Assembly (NCBI RefSeq): GCF_036898465.1
Contig: NZ_JARUMJ010000001.1
Location: forward strand, 3,162,001 to 3,226,000
Direction of reading: 5' to 3'
Origin: Streptomyces sp. B21-105
GTDB taxonomy: Bacteria > Actinomycetota > Actinomycetes > Streptomycetales > Streptomycetaceae
DNA: 64,000 nucleotides
A program made the translations under genes and the position numbers. The notes beneath the pieces were generated by a model. It had not been told where the DNA came from and ran no database searches. It was given only the letters and a program-made list of their open reading frames with translations. Of the stretch, positions 54,837-63,286 are shown piece after piece. Numbering within the stretch: position 1 is the first letter of the stretch; every line of letters begins with the position of its first letter.

Positions 54837-56057
54837 TCACACCCCCAGGGCCAGCAACCGCGCCTCGGCCCGCTCGGGTGCGTACAGGTGTTCCACGACC
54901 AGCGCGCCCGCCCCGACCAGGCCCGCCCGCTCCCCCAACCGCGAGGTCACGACGTCCAGCCGGGCCGTGGAGCGGGGCAGCGCGCGCTGGTAGAGCAGCT
55001 CGCGTACGCCGGTGAGGAAGGCGGTTCCGGCCAGATCCCCGGCGATCATCAGCACCCCGGGGTTGAGCAGCGTCACGACCGTCGCGAGGACGTCCCCGAG
55101 CCTGCGGCCCGCCTCGCGGGCCAGCGCGGCAGCCTCGGGGTGCCCGGCGGCGAGCAGGTCGCGCACATCCGAGCCGGACGCGGCCGGCACCCCCGCATCC
55201 GCCAGTCGGCGGGCCACGGCGCCGCCGCTGGCGACGGCCGCGAGGCAGCCGTGCGAACCGCACCGGCACAGCGCGTCCGCGTCCACCCGGATGTGTCCGA
55301 TGTCGCCGGCCCCGCCGTCCACGCCACGGAAGATCGCGCCGTCGACCACCACTCCGGCGCCGATGCCCGTGGACACCTTGACCAGCACGAACGCCGTGCA
55401 GTCGGGGTGACCGGTGCGCTGTTCGCCGTACGCCATGAGGTTCGCGTCGTTGTCGACGAGGACCGGGACACCGGCGGGCGCGCCGGTCCGTTCCGTGAAG
55501 GCGCGGGACAGTCGGCCCCGTATGTCGTAGCCGTCCCAGCCCGGCATGATCGGCGGCTGGACGACCCGGCCGGTCCCGGAGTCCACGGGGCCGGGGACGC
55601 CGAGTCCGATGCCGCAGATCTCCTCCGGCCGCCGGCCCGCCTTCTCCAGCAGGTCGGCGAACCAGCCGCCGAGCGTGCCCAGCACGGCGTCCGGGCCGTC
55701 CTCGACGACCAGCGTGCCGCCGCACTCGGCCAGGATCTCCCCGGTCAGCGTCAGCACGGCGGCGCGCGCGTGCCTGGTGTCCAGGTCCGCCGCGAGGACG
55801 ACCGCGTGGGCGTCGTCGAACTCGAGGGTGATCGAGGGGCGGCCGCCCTGTGGGGAGTCCACCGGGCCGCCGGCGCCCTCGCGCAGCCAGCCCGCGCGGA
55901 ACAGACGGTCCAGGCGCTGGCCCACGGTGGCACGGGAGAGTCCGGTGGCCTGCTGGAGGGCTCCGCGGGTCGTCGCGCGGCCCGTGCGCACCAGTTCGAG
56001 CAGATCGCCGGCGCTGCCCTGGCCCCGCCCCGCCATGCGCACCCCTCGTCCCGTCAT
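54837..56057 (-). CDS. ROK-family transcriptional regulator
   Basis: 406 residues from the ATG at 56057 (AGGGGG six bases before). An N-terminal winged helix (LLELVRTGRATTRGALQQAT, GLSRATVGQRLDRLFRAGWL) is fused to a sugar-kinase-like ROK domain. That domain has the DxxG-type ATP loop region (VLAADLDTRHARAAVLTLTG), VLVDNDANLMAYGE (catalytic Asp region) and the zinc motif CRCGSHGCLAAVASG. ROK regulators sense sugars or sugar phosphates. It is divergent from two glycogen-debranching-like glycosidase genes 130 bases away, which are its likely targets. Confidence 0.92.
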   Translation of the reverse strand: MTGRGVRMAGRGQGSAGDLLELVRTGRATTRGALQQATGLSRATVGQRLDRLFRAGWLREGAGGPVDSPQGGRPSITLEFDDAHAVVLAADLDTRHARAAVLTLTGEILAECGGTLVVEDGPDAVLGTLGGWFADLLEKAGRRPEEICGIGLGVPGPVDSGTGRVVQPPIMPGWDGYDIRGRLSRAFTERTGAPAGVPVLVDNDANLMAYGEQRTGHPDCTAFVLVKVSTGIGAGVVVDGAIFRGVDGGAGDIGHIRVDADALCRCGSHGCLAAVASGGAVARRLADAGVPAASGSDVRDLLAAGHPEAAALAREAGRRLGDVLATVVTLLNPGVLMIAGDLAGTAFLTGVRELLYQRALPRSTARLDVVTSRLGERAGLVGAGALVVEHLYAPERAEARLLALGV

Positions 56058-56186
56058 GCGCACCCCCTTGTGTTCATCAAGCCCGCATTACATATTGAGT
56101 TCTGCGTGTTAAATAGACGTAACCCTACGGTAGCCACTTCCGAGCCCTGCCGCGCGCGGTGGTCTCGTCGTCTTCGGGGAGCCTGC

Positions 56187-57746
56187 GTGGATCGCACCGT
56201 CCAGCTCGTCGGCAGCGCGGCCGAGCCTGCCGACGCAAGCGACCCGAGTGACGTGAGGGACGCAGGCGGCGCAGGCGGCGCAGGCGGAACAGGCCTCACT
56301 ACCGGCGCGAGCCTCCCCGACGTCTCGGGCGCGGTCGGCGGCGGCTCCGCCGCCCTCCGTGCGCTGCGCAGCGGAGCGGTGGCGGTGCTGGACGCCAACT
56401 GGACGGGCACGTCGACGGTTCCCTCGCGCCGCCTGTATCCGCACCAGTGGTCCTGGGACTCGGCGTTCGTCGCCATCGGGCTGCGGCACGTGTCGCCGCG
56501 CCGGGCGCAGACCGAGCTGGAGACGCTGCTGAACGCCCAGTGGGGCGACGGGCGCATCCCGCACATCGTCTTCAACTCCTCCGTGCCGCTCGACGCGTAC
56601 TTCCCGAGCCCCGACTTCTGGCGCTCCTCGACCGCGGGGCGCGCTGCGGGCGCCCCGCGCACCGTACAGACCTCCGGCATCGTGCAGCCACCGGTGCACG
56701 CGCTCGCGGCCTGGCTGGTGCACCGCGCCGATCCGGGGCTCTCGCGGGCCCGCGGCTTCCTCGCCCGGGTGTACCCGCGGCTCGCCGCCTGGCACCGCTA
56801 TCTGGTGCACCGGCGTGATCTGGGGGGCGGCGGGCTGGCGTCGGTCGTCCACCCGTGGGAGCAGGGCATGGACAACTCCCCGAGCTGGGACGCCCCGCTC
56901 GCCCGGATCACCCCCGCCCCCGCCCGCTCCTTCCGCCGCGCCGACCTCGACCACGGGGCGGCCGAGGACCGTCCGACGGACCTGGACTACGGACGGTACG
57001 TCCGGCTGGCGACGGAGTACCGGGACGCGGGTTACCGGGACGCGGGCTACCGGGACGCGGGCTACCGGGACGCGGGCTACCGGGACGCGGGTTACGCCGA
57101 CAGGGGCCGCATCGGCGCAGGCCATGGCGACGGTTTCGCCGTCGAGGATCCCGCGTTCAACGCGCTGCTCATCGCCTCCGAGCACGCCCTCGCGCACATC
57201 GCGGACGAGCTGGGGGCGACGGGCGCGGCCCGCCGCGCGCGCGCGGAGCGGCTGACGGCGGCGCTCGTCGAGCGGCTGTGGGATCCGGCGCAAGGCATGT
57301 TCTTCTGCCGGGACCTGAACGGCGGGGGCCTCGTGCCGGAGCGCGGCGTCTCCGGCCTCGTCCCGCTGCTGCTGCCCGGCCTGCCGTACGAGGTCACCGC
57401 CGCCCTCGTACGGACCCTGTACGGCCCGCACTTCGGGCTGGGCTCCACCACCCGCCTCGTGCCCAGCTACGACCTGCTCGGCGAGGCCTTCGACCCACAC
57501 CGCTACTGGCGCGGCCCGGCCTGGTTCAACACGAGCTGGCTGCTGGAACGGGGTCTGTCGGCGCACGGCGAACACGCCGGGGCGGCGGCGCTGCGCCGGG
57601 CGGTGCTCGACCTCGCGGGCTCCTCGGACTTCGCCGAGTACGTGCACCCGTACACCGGCGAGGCCTGCGGCACGACCGGCTTCAGCTGGACGGCCGCGCT
57701 CACGCTCGACCTCGTCCACCGGGACGGGCCGGGCTCGGATCAGTAA
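56187..57746 (+). CDS. GH63/MGH-like glycoside hydrolase
   Basis: 519 residues from the GTG at 56187 (GGGAG before it). After a low-complexity N-terminus of about 55 residues comes an (alpha/alpha)6 barrel: YPHQWSWDSAFVAIGLRHVS, GRIPHIVFNSSVPLDAYFPS, WEQGMDNSPSWDAPL with likely acidic catalytic residues, YRGPAWFNTSWLL-like (HRYWRGPAWFNTSWLLERGL) and GTTGFSWTAAL. The family includes glucosylglycerate and mannosylglycerate hydrolases and trehalase-like enzymes. No signal peptide. A YRDAG repeat (residues 278-302) interrupts the barrel. It is followed by a second glycosidase gene 22 bases on. Confidence 0.85.
   Translation: MDRTVQLVGSAAEPADASDPSDVRDAGGAGGAGGTGLTTGASLPDVSGAVGGGSAALRALRSGAVAVLDANWTGTSTVPSRRLYPHQWSWDSAFVAIGLRHVSPRRAQTELETLLNAQWGDGRIPHIVFNSSVPLDAYFPSPDFWRSSTAGRAAGAPRTVQTSGIVQPPVHALAAWLVHRADPGLSRARGFLARVYPRLAAWHRYLVHRRDLGGGGLASVVHPWEQGMDNSPSWDAPLARITPAPARSFRRADLDHGAAEDRPTDLDYGRYVRLATEYRDAGYRDAGYRDAGYRDAGYRDAGYADRGRIGAGHGDGFAVEDPAFNALLIASEHALAHIADELGATGAARRARAERLTAALVERLWDPAQGMFFCRDLNGGGLVPERGVSGLVPLLLPGLPYEVTAALVRTLYGPHFGLGSTTRLVPSYDLLGEAFDPHRYWRGPAWFNTSWLLERGLSAHGEHAGAAALRRAVLDLAGSSDFAEYVHPYTGEACGTTGFSWTAALTLDLVHRDGPGSDQ
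57018..57092 (+). repeat. 15-bp in-frame tandem repeat, five copies (YRDAG)
   Basis: TACCGGGACGCGGGC/T repeats five times without breaking the frame, encoding (YRDAG)5 followed by YADRG. The near-identity of copies indicates recent slippage expansion inside the GH63-like gene. Confidence 0.95.
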
Positions 57747-57768
57747 CACCCAGGGGAGGGGAGTCGGC

Positions 57769-59721
57769 ATGACGGACCGGCGTCATCTGCTCGTGTACGG
57801 CGGGACGTTCGCCGCCGTGGACGACCGCGGGGACATCAGCGGAGTGAGGGGGACCGGCGCCTCCGCCGGGTCCCCGGAGGGACTGTTCGTCCGGGACGCC
57901 CGGCACCTCAGCCGGTGGCAGCTGACCGTCGACGGCACCGTGCCGGAGACGCTCTCACCGGTGACGGACGGGGAGGCGGCCACGCGGTGCGTGCTGGTCC
58001 CGCGCGGCGGGCGGGACGAACCGCCGTCCTGCACGGTCTTTCGTGAACAGGCCGTCGGGGACAGCTCGTTCGTGGAGTCGCTGCGGGTGGTCAGCAACCG
58101 TCCGGAGGCGACGACGGTATGTCTCGCGGTGACCGCCGACGCCGACTTCGCCGACCAGTTCGAGCTACGCGCCGACCACCGCACATATGCGAAGACCGGT
58201 GCCGTCCGCCGCCGCCGGATCCTCGACGACGGTGTGGAGTTCGGCTACCGGCGCGGCGCGTGGGCGTCCTGCACGACGGTGACGGCCGAGCCCGCGCCGG
58301 ACGGTGTGGAGGAGACGGGCACCGGGGCGCGCCGGCTGGTGTGGCGGCTGGAGCTGGAACCGCACGGCACTGCCGAACTGGTCCTGCGGGTGATGGCCCG
58401 GCCGCACGGCGAGCGGCGGGCCTTGCGCGTGCCTCGCTCGCCCGCCTCGGTGGCCGGGCGACTCCAGGCGCTGGGGAACGAGTTCACGGAAGGGGTGGCG
58501 TTCCCCACGGGCCGGCCCGACCTGGCCGCCGCCTGCGCCCGCGGTCTCGCGGACCTTGCCGCGCTCCAGGTCCGCGCGAGCGGTCCGGACGGCGAGGAGT
58601 TGCGCGTGCCGGCGGCGGGCGCTCCCTGGTTCCTGACCCTGCTGGGCCGCGACGCGCTCCTCACCTCCCTCTTCACGCTCCCCTACCGCCCCCGCACGGC
58701 CGCCGCCACGCTGCTGGCGCTGGCCGCGGCGCAGGCCACCGAGGCGTCGCCGCGGACGGTGTCCCAGCCCGGCAAGATCGTGCACGAGGTACGGCACGGC
58801 GAGCTCGCGCACTTCGGGCAGGTGCCGTTCGGCCGGTACTACGGCTCGGTCGACGCCACCCCGCTGTTCCTCGTCCTGCTCGGCGCGTACGTCGAACGGA
58901 CCGCGGACACCGCGCTGGCCCGGCGGCTGGAGCCGCACGCCCGGGCGGCGGTCGGCTGGATGCTGGACCACGGCGGGCTCACCACCCGCGGCTACCTGGT
59001 CTACCGGGCCGATCAGGGCGGTCTGGCCAACCAGAACTGGAAGGACTCCCCCGGCTCCATCTGCTCCGCCGACGGCGTCCGCGCGACGGGGGCCGTGACG
59101 GCGGCCGGGGCCCAGGGTTACGCCTACGACGCGCTGCGCCGCACGGCGTGGACGGCGCGCACGGTGTGGGGCGACGCGTCGTACGCGGCCCTGCTGGAAC
59201 AGGCGGCCGCCCACCTCCGCGACCGTTTCCAGCGGGACTTCTGGATGCCGGACCGGTCCTTCCCGGCGCTCGCCCTGGACGGCGCGGGCCGCCAGGTGGA
59301 CGCGCTCGCCTCGGACGCCGGGCATCTGCTGTGGTCCGGGCTGCTGGACAAGGAGTACGGGGAAGTGGTCGGCCGGCGCCTGCTCGAGCCGGACTTCTTC
59401 TCCGGCTGGGGCGTGCGCACGCTGGCCGCCGGGCAGCCGGCGTACCACCCGCTCTCCTACCACCGTGGTTCGGTCTGGCCGCACGACAACGCGCTGATCG
59501 CGCTGGGCCTCGCCCGCTACGGCCTGCACGACGAGGCCCGCGCGGTCGCGCACGCGCTGGTCGACGCGGCGGCCGCGACGGGGCACCGGCTCCCCGAGGT
59601 CCTCGCGGGCTACGGCCGCGACACTCACGCGGAGCCGGTGCCGTACCCGCACGCGTGCGCGCGGGAGTCCCGCTCGGCCGCCGCGCCCCTGGCCCTGCTG
59701 ACGGCGGTGGGCGGCGCGTAG
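57769..59721 (+). CDS. Amylo-alpha-1,6-glucosidase-like (glycogen debranching family) protein
   Basis: 650 residues. The N-terminal GDE-N domain reads LLVYGGTFAAVDDRGDISG, EGLFVRDARHLSRWQLTVDG. The C-terminal barrel has AAGAPWFLTLLGRDALLTSL with the usual GRD, GLANQNWKDSPGSICSADG and YHPLSYHRGSVWPHDNALIA with the WPHDN motif of the family. It should cleave alpha-1,6 or related branches in glucans or oligosaccharides in the cytoplasm. It is in an operon with the GH63-like gene; both face the ROK regulator. Confidence 0.9.
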   Translation: MTDRRHLLVYGGTFAAVDDRGDISGVRGTGASAGSPEGLFVRDARHLSRWQLTVDGTVPETLSPVTDGEAATRCVLVPRGGRDEPPSCTVFREQAVGDSSFVESLRVVSNRPEATTVCLAVTADADFADQFELRADHRTYAKTGAVRRRRILDDGVEFGYRRGAWASCTTVTAEPAPDGVEETGTGARRLVWRLELEPHGTAELVLRVMARPHGERRALRVPRSPASVAGRLQALGNEFTEGVAFPTGRPDLAAACARGLADLAALQVRASGPDGEELRVPAAGAPWFLTLLGRDALLTSLFTLPYRPRTAAATLLALAAAQATEASPRTVSQPGKIVHEVRHGELAHFGQVPFGRYYGSVDATPLFLVLLGAYVERTADTALARRLEPHARAAVGWMLDHGGLTTRGYLVYRADQGGLANQNWKDSPGSICSADGVRATGAVTAAGAQGYAYDALRRTAWTARTVWGDASYAALLEQAAAHLRDRFQRDFWMPDRSFPALALDGAGRQVDALASDAGHLLWSGLLDKEYGEVVGRRLLEPDFFSGWGVRTLAAGQPAYHPLSYHRGSVWPHDNALIALGLARYGLHDEARAVAHALVDAAAATGHRLPEVLAGYGRDTHAEPVPYPHACARESRSAAAPLALLTAVGGA

Positions 59722-59723
59722 CC

Positions 59724-59759
59724 GAGTGGCGGTGGAGGTCTGAGTGGCGGTGGAGGTCT
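59724..59759 (+). repeat. 18-bp perfect tandem duplication
   Basis: GAGTGGCGGTGGAGGTCT occurs twice in tandem just after the stop codon of the debranching-like gene. Confidence 0.9.
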
Positions 59760-59901
59760 TTGGCGTGGCGTTTGCTCGGTGTTTGCCGAGCGCTGGCCGA
59801 GGGGGCTGAACGCGGGCCGGGGGCAGGACGTACGAAACTGTGGCGGAACCGGCCCGCCTCGGATCCGCCGATCGCCAGGCTTCGTACGGAAGGACCCTCG
59901 G

Positions 59902-61968
59902 GTGCCTGTCTCCACCTCCACCCCCTCATCCCCGCTGCCCGACTCGACAGACCCCGAGGAGGCCCCGGCGGACGCGACCGCCCAGGCGGAACCCGCGGAG
60001 GAGGCGGCGAGGACCGCGGAGACGGCCGACCCCGGCCAGGCGGAGGCCGCGGGGGCCGCAGGGGTAGCGACGAAGGCCGCGGGGGAAGCCGCGGAAGCCC
60101 CGCCGAAAGCGGCGGAGGTCCCGGAGGACGCCTCACGAATCGCCACGCAGCCCGCGCGGGAAGCCACGGAGACCCCGGAGGACGCCACGGAAGTCCATGT
60201 CGACCCCTCGGAAGCCGTTGGCGAAGCCGCGGAAGCCGACGCCGGACCCTCGGAAGCCGATGGCGGAGCCGCGAACGAGGTGGTGGACGGAGTCGCGGAG
60301 GCTCACTGGTGGCGCTGGCGGAGCCGGCACCCCCGGGCCGCCCGGGTGGTGTGGTGGACGGTGACCGTCCTCGCGTTCGGGCTCGTGCTCGGGGCGCTGC
60401 TGCTGCCCAACCGGATCGCCGGGCTCGAGGTCGACCGGTTCATGCGGCTGCCCGTGGAGGCGATCATCGGCGCGGCCCTGCTGCTGGCGCTGCCCCGCCG
60501 GTCTCGGACGGTGCTCGCGGCGCTGGGCGGGGTGCTTCTCGGCGCACTGACCGTGGTGAACGTGCTCGACATGGAGTTCACGGAGTACCTGGGCCGTGAC
60601 TTCGACCTCGTCCTGGACTGGGGCCTGCTGGACGACGCCCAGTCCTACGTGGCGGACTCGATGGGCCGGGCGACGGCGGTGGGCGCCGCGGTCGGCCTCG
60701 TCGTGCTCCTCGTGCTGCTGTTCGCGCTCACGGCCCTGGCGGCGGTCCGGATCAGCAACCTGATGGCGCGCGACAGGCGGCGGGCGACGCAAGCGACGCT
60801 GATCGCCGCCACGGCATGGGTCACCTGCTCCGTCGTGGGCCTGCAGAACACGGGGGTGCCTGTCGCCTCGTACCGCACCGCGGACACCCTGGTGAAGAAG
60901 GCCCAGCAGGTGCGGCAGACCATCAGGGACGAGGCCACGTTCGGCAAGGAGGTCCGGTACGACACGTTCGGAGCCACCCCGCCCGAGCAGCTCGTGCCGG
61001 ACCTGCGCGGCAAGGACATGATCTTCACGTTCATCGAGAGCTACGGCCGCAGCGCCATCGAGGACCCGGTCATGGCGCCGGGCGTCGACAAGACGCTGGG
61101 CGCGAGCACGCAGGCCCTGGCGAAGGCCGGCTTCCACGCCAAGAGCGGCTGGCTGACGTCGGCGACGTACGGCGGCGGCAGCTGGCTCGGCCACTCCACC
61201 ACGATGTCCGGCCTGTGGGTCGACAACCAGCAGCGCTACCGCCTGACGATGGCCAGCGACCACCTGTCGTTGACGAAGGCGTTCAAGAAGACCGGCGCCT
61301 GGGACACCGTCGGCGTGATGCCGGGTGTGCAGAAGGGCTGGCCGGAGGCCAAGTACTACGGGCTGGACAACGTCTACAACGCCTTCGAAATGGGTTACCA
61401 GGGACCGAAGTTCAGCTGGTCGACGATGCCCGACCAGTACGCGCTGGAGGCGTTCCAGCGGCTGGAGCACGGCCGCACCGACCGCGACAAGCCCCTGATG
61501 TCGGAGATCATCCTGACTTCCAGCCACCAGCCCTGGGCCCCGATCCCGGAGATGGTGGACTGGGACACCATGGGAGACGGCTCGGTGTTCGAGGGGATCG
61601 AGAAGGCCGGCAGGAAGGCGTCGGACGTCATCGCCGACAGCGCAGCGTCCAAGGAGGAGTACGGCAAGTCCATCCAGTACTCGGTGACCGCGCTCACCCA
61701 GTGGCTGGAGCGCTACGGCACCGACGACACGGTCCTGGTCGTCCTCGGCGACCACCAGCCGATAGCCAGGGTCAGCGGCGACAACGCCAGCCGGGACGTG
61801 CCGATCTCCCTCGTCGCCAGGGACCCGAAGGTCCTCGACAAGATCGCCGGCTGGAACTGGACGGACGGCCTCAAACCGGCCCACAACGCCCCGGTCTGGA
61901 AGATGAGCGCGTTCCGCGACAAGTTCCTCACCGCCTACGGGTCGACCCCCCACCCGTCGAACGGCTGA
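59902..61968 (+). CDS. LtaS/sulfatase-like membrane phosphotransferase with acidic N-terminal region
   Basis: 688 residues from the GTG at 59902. About 130 residues of Ala/Glu/Pro/Asp-rich disordered sequence lead to four or five membrane helices (VVWWTVTVLAFGLVLGALLL ... VGLVVLLVLLFALTALAAVR). An external alkaline-phosphatase-superfamily domain follows: DMIFTFIESYGRSAIEDP with a metal-binding Glu, TYGGGSWLGHSTTMSGLW, EIILTSSHQPWAPIP and VLVVLGDHQPIARV with a metal-binding His. This is the topology of lipoteichoic-acid synthase and phosphoglycerol or phosphoethanolamine transferases. In Streptomyces it may act on cell-wall polymers. Substrate unknown. Confidence 0.87.
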   Translation: MPVSTSTPSSPLPDSTDPEEAPADATAQAEPAEEAARTAETADPGQAEAAGAAGVATKAAGEAAEAPPKAAEVPEDASRIATQPAREATETPEDATEVHVDPSEAVGEAAEADAGPSEADGGAANEVVDGVAEAHWWRWRSRHPRAARVVWWTVTVLAFGLVLGALLLPNRIAGLEVDRFMRLPVEAIIGAALLLALPRRSRTVLAALGGVLLGALTVVNVLDMEFTEYLGRDFDLVLDWGLLDDAQSYVADSMGRATAVGAAVGLVVLLVLLFALTALAAVRISNLMARDRRRATQATLIAATAWVTCSVVGLQNTGVPVASYRTADTLVKKAQQVRQTIRDEATFGKEVRYDTFGATPPEQLVPDLRGKDMIFTFIESYGRSAIEDPVMAPGVDKTLGASTQALAKAGFHAKSGWLTSATYGGGSWLGHSTTMSGLWVDNQQRYRLTMASDHLSLTKAFKKTGAWDTVGVMPGVQKGWPEAKYYGLDNVYNAFEMGYQGPKFSWSTMPDQYALEAFQRLEHGRTDRDKPLMSEIILTSSHQPWAPIPEMVDWDTMGDGSVFEGIEKAGRKASDVIADSAASKEEYGKSIQYSVTALTQWLERYGTDDTVLVVLGDHQPIARVSGDNASRDVPISLVARDPKVLDKIAGWNWTDGLKPAHNAPVWKMSAFRDKFLTAYGSTPHPSNG

Positions 61969-62002
61969 CCGGCGCGAACGGGCCCGGGGGCGGCCCGCCT
62001 CT

Positions 62003-62044
62003 TCAGCCGAAGGACGTGTCAGCCGAAGGACGTGTCAGCCGCCC
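62003..62044 (+). repeat. 16-bp tandem repeat overlapping the dusB stop
   Basis: TCAGCCGAAGGACGTG occurs at 62003-62018 and 62019-62034, and a partial third copy begins at 62035 with the complement of the dusB stop codon. Confidence 0.88.
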
Positions 62045-63177
62045 GAGGTGTCGAGTTCCGCGTCCTCGCTGATGCCCGCGCAGTCGTACGGGTCCTTCAG
62101 CCAGCCGTCCGGGAGGACGACCCTGTTGTTGCCGGAGGTGCGGCCGCGGGGTCCGTCGGCGCCGGCGGGCCAGGGCTGGTCGAGGTCCAGTTCGTCGAGT
62201 CCGGCCCGCAGTTCGGCGAGGGAGGACGTGATCGCGAGGCGTTTGCGCATCTCGCTGCCCACCGCGAAGCCCTTGAGGTACCAGGCGACGTGCTTGCGGA
62301 AGTCGACGACGCCCTTGGACTCGTCGCCGGCCCACTCGCCGAGGAGCGTCGCGTGGCGGACCATGACGTCGGCGACCTCGCGCAGCGGCGGCTCGGCGAT
62401 GTCGTCCGGGCGGCCCTCGAAGGCGGCCACGAGGTCGGCGAACAGCCACGGCCGGCCCAGGCAGCCGCGTCCGACGACGACCCCGTCGCAGCCGGTCTCG
62501 CGCACCATCCGCAGCGCGTCCTGCGCCGACCAGATGTCACCGTTGCCGAGGACGGGGATCTCCGGGACGTGTTCCTTCAGACGCGCGATCGCCTCCCAGT
62601 CGGCCGTGCCGCCGTAGTGCTGGGCGGCCGTGCGGCCGTGCAGGGCGATGGCGGTCACGCCCTCCTCGACGGCGATGCGGCCCGCGTCGAGGTAGGTGAT
62701 GTGGTCGTCGTCGATGCCCTTGCGCATCTTCATGGTGACGGGCAGGTCGCCGGCGCCGCTGACGGCCTCGCGCAGGATCGCGCGCAGCAGGTTCCGCTTG
62801 TAGGGCAGGGCCGAGCCGCCGCCTTTGCGGGTCACCTTGGGGACCGGGCAGCCGAAGTTGAGGTCGATGTGGTCGGCGAGGTCCTCCTCCGCGATCATGC
62901 GGACGGCCTTGCCGACGGTGGCCGGGTCGACGCCGTACAGCTGGATCGAACGCGGCTTCTCGGTCGCGTCGAAGCGGATCAGCTGCATGGTCTTCTCGTT
63001 GCGTTCGACCAGCGCCCGGGTTGTGATCATCTCGCTGACGAACAGACCCTTGCCGCCACTGAACTCCCTGCACAGGGTGCGGAAGGGCGCGTTCGTGATC
63101 CCGGCCATGGGGGCCAGGACGACGGGCGGCCGGACGGTGTGCGGGCCGATCTGCAGGGGGGACACGGGCGTGGACAT
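62035..63177 (-). CDS. dusB: tRNA-dihydrouridine synthase
   Basis: 380 residues. The FMN-binding TIM barrel shows PPVVLAPMAGITNAPFRTLC, DLNFGCPVPKVTRKGGGSAL with the catalytic Cys near residue 108, VTMKMRKGIDDDHITYLDAG, ALHGRTAAQHYGGTADWEAI, VLGNGDIWSAQDAL and VVVGRGCLGRPWLFADL. It reduces uridines in tRNA D-loops with NADPH. The C-terminal helical domain contacts tRNA. The last residues are encoded beside a 16-bp tandem repeat. It is divergent from an MFS gene. Confidence 0.94.
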   Translation of the reverse strand: MSTPVSPLQIGPHTVRPPVVLAPMAGITNAPFRTLCREFSGGKGLFVSEMITTRALVERNEKTMQLIRFDATEKPRSIQLYGVDPATVGKAVRMIAEEDLADHIDLNFGCPVPKVTRKGGGSALPYKRNLLRAILREAVSGAGDLPVTMKMRKGIDDDHITYLDAGRIAVEEGVTAIALHGRTAAQHYGGTADWEAIARLKEHVPEIPVLGNGDIWSAQDALRMVRETGCDGVVVGRGCLGRPWLFADLVAAFEGRPDDIAEPPLREVADVMVRHATLLGEWAGDESKGVVDFRKHVAWYLKGFAVGSEMRKRLAITSSLAELRAGLDELDLDQPWPAGADGPRGRTSGNNRVVLPDGWLKDPYDCAGISEDAELDTSGG

Positions 63178-63240
63178 TGCTCCATTGTCGCGTATGCGAA
63201 GGGGTACCCGGCTTTTTGTTTCCCCACGAGAGCTTGGACC

Positions 63241-63281
63241 ACTAATTAGTTAGACGCACTATCGATATCGGCGTACGATAG
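63241..63281 (+). promoter_or_regulatory. Palindromic promoter region of the MFS gene
   Basis: ACTAATTAGT (63241-63250) is a perfect 10-bp palindrome, and CTATCG (63259-63264) with CGATAG (63276-63281) forms a 6-11-6 inverted repeat ending five bases before the ATG. The AT-rich first palindrome stands out here. Candidate operator sites for a MarR or TetR regulator that is not in the window. Confidence 0.55.
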
Positions 63282-63286
63282 AACGC

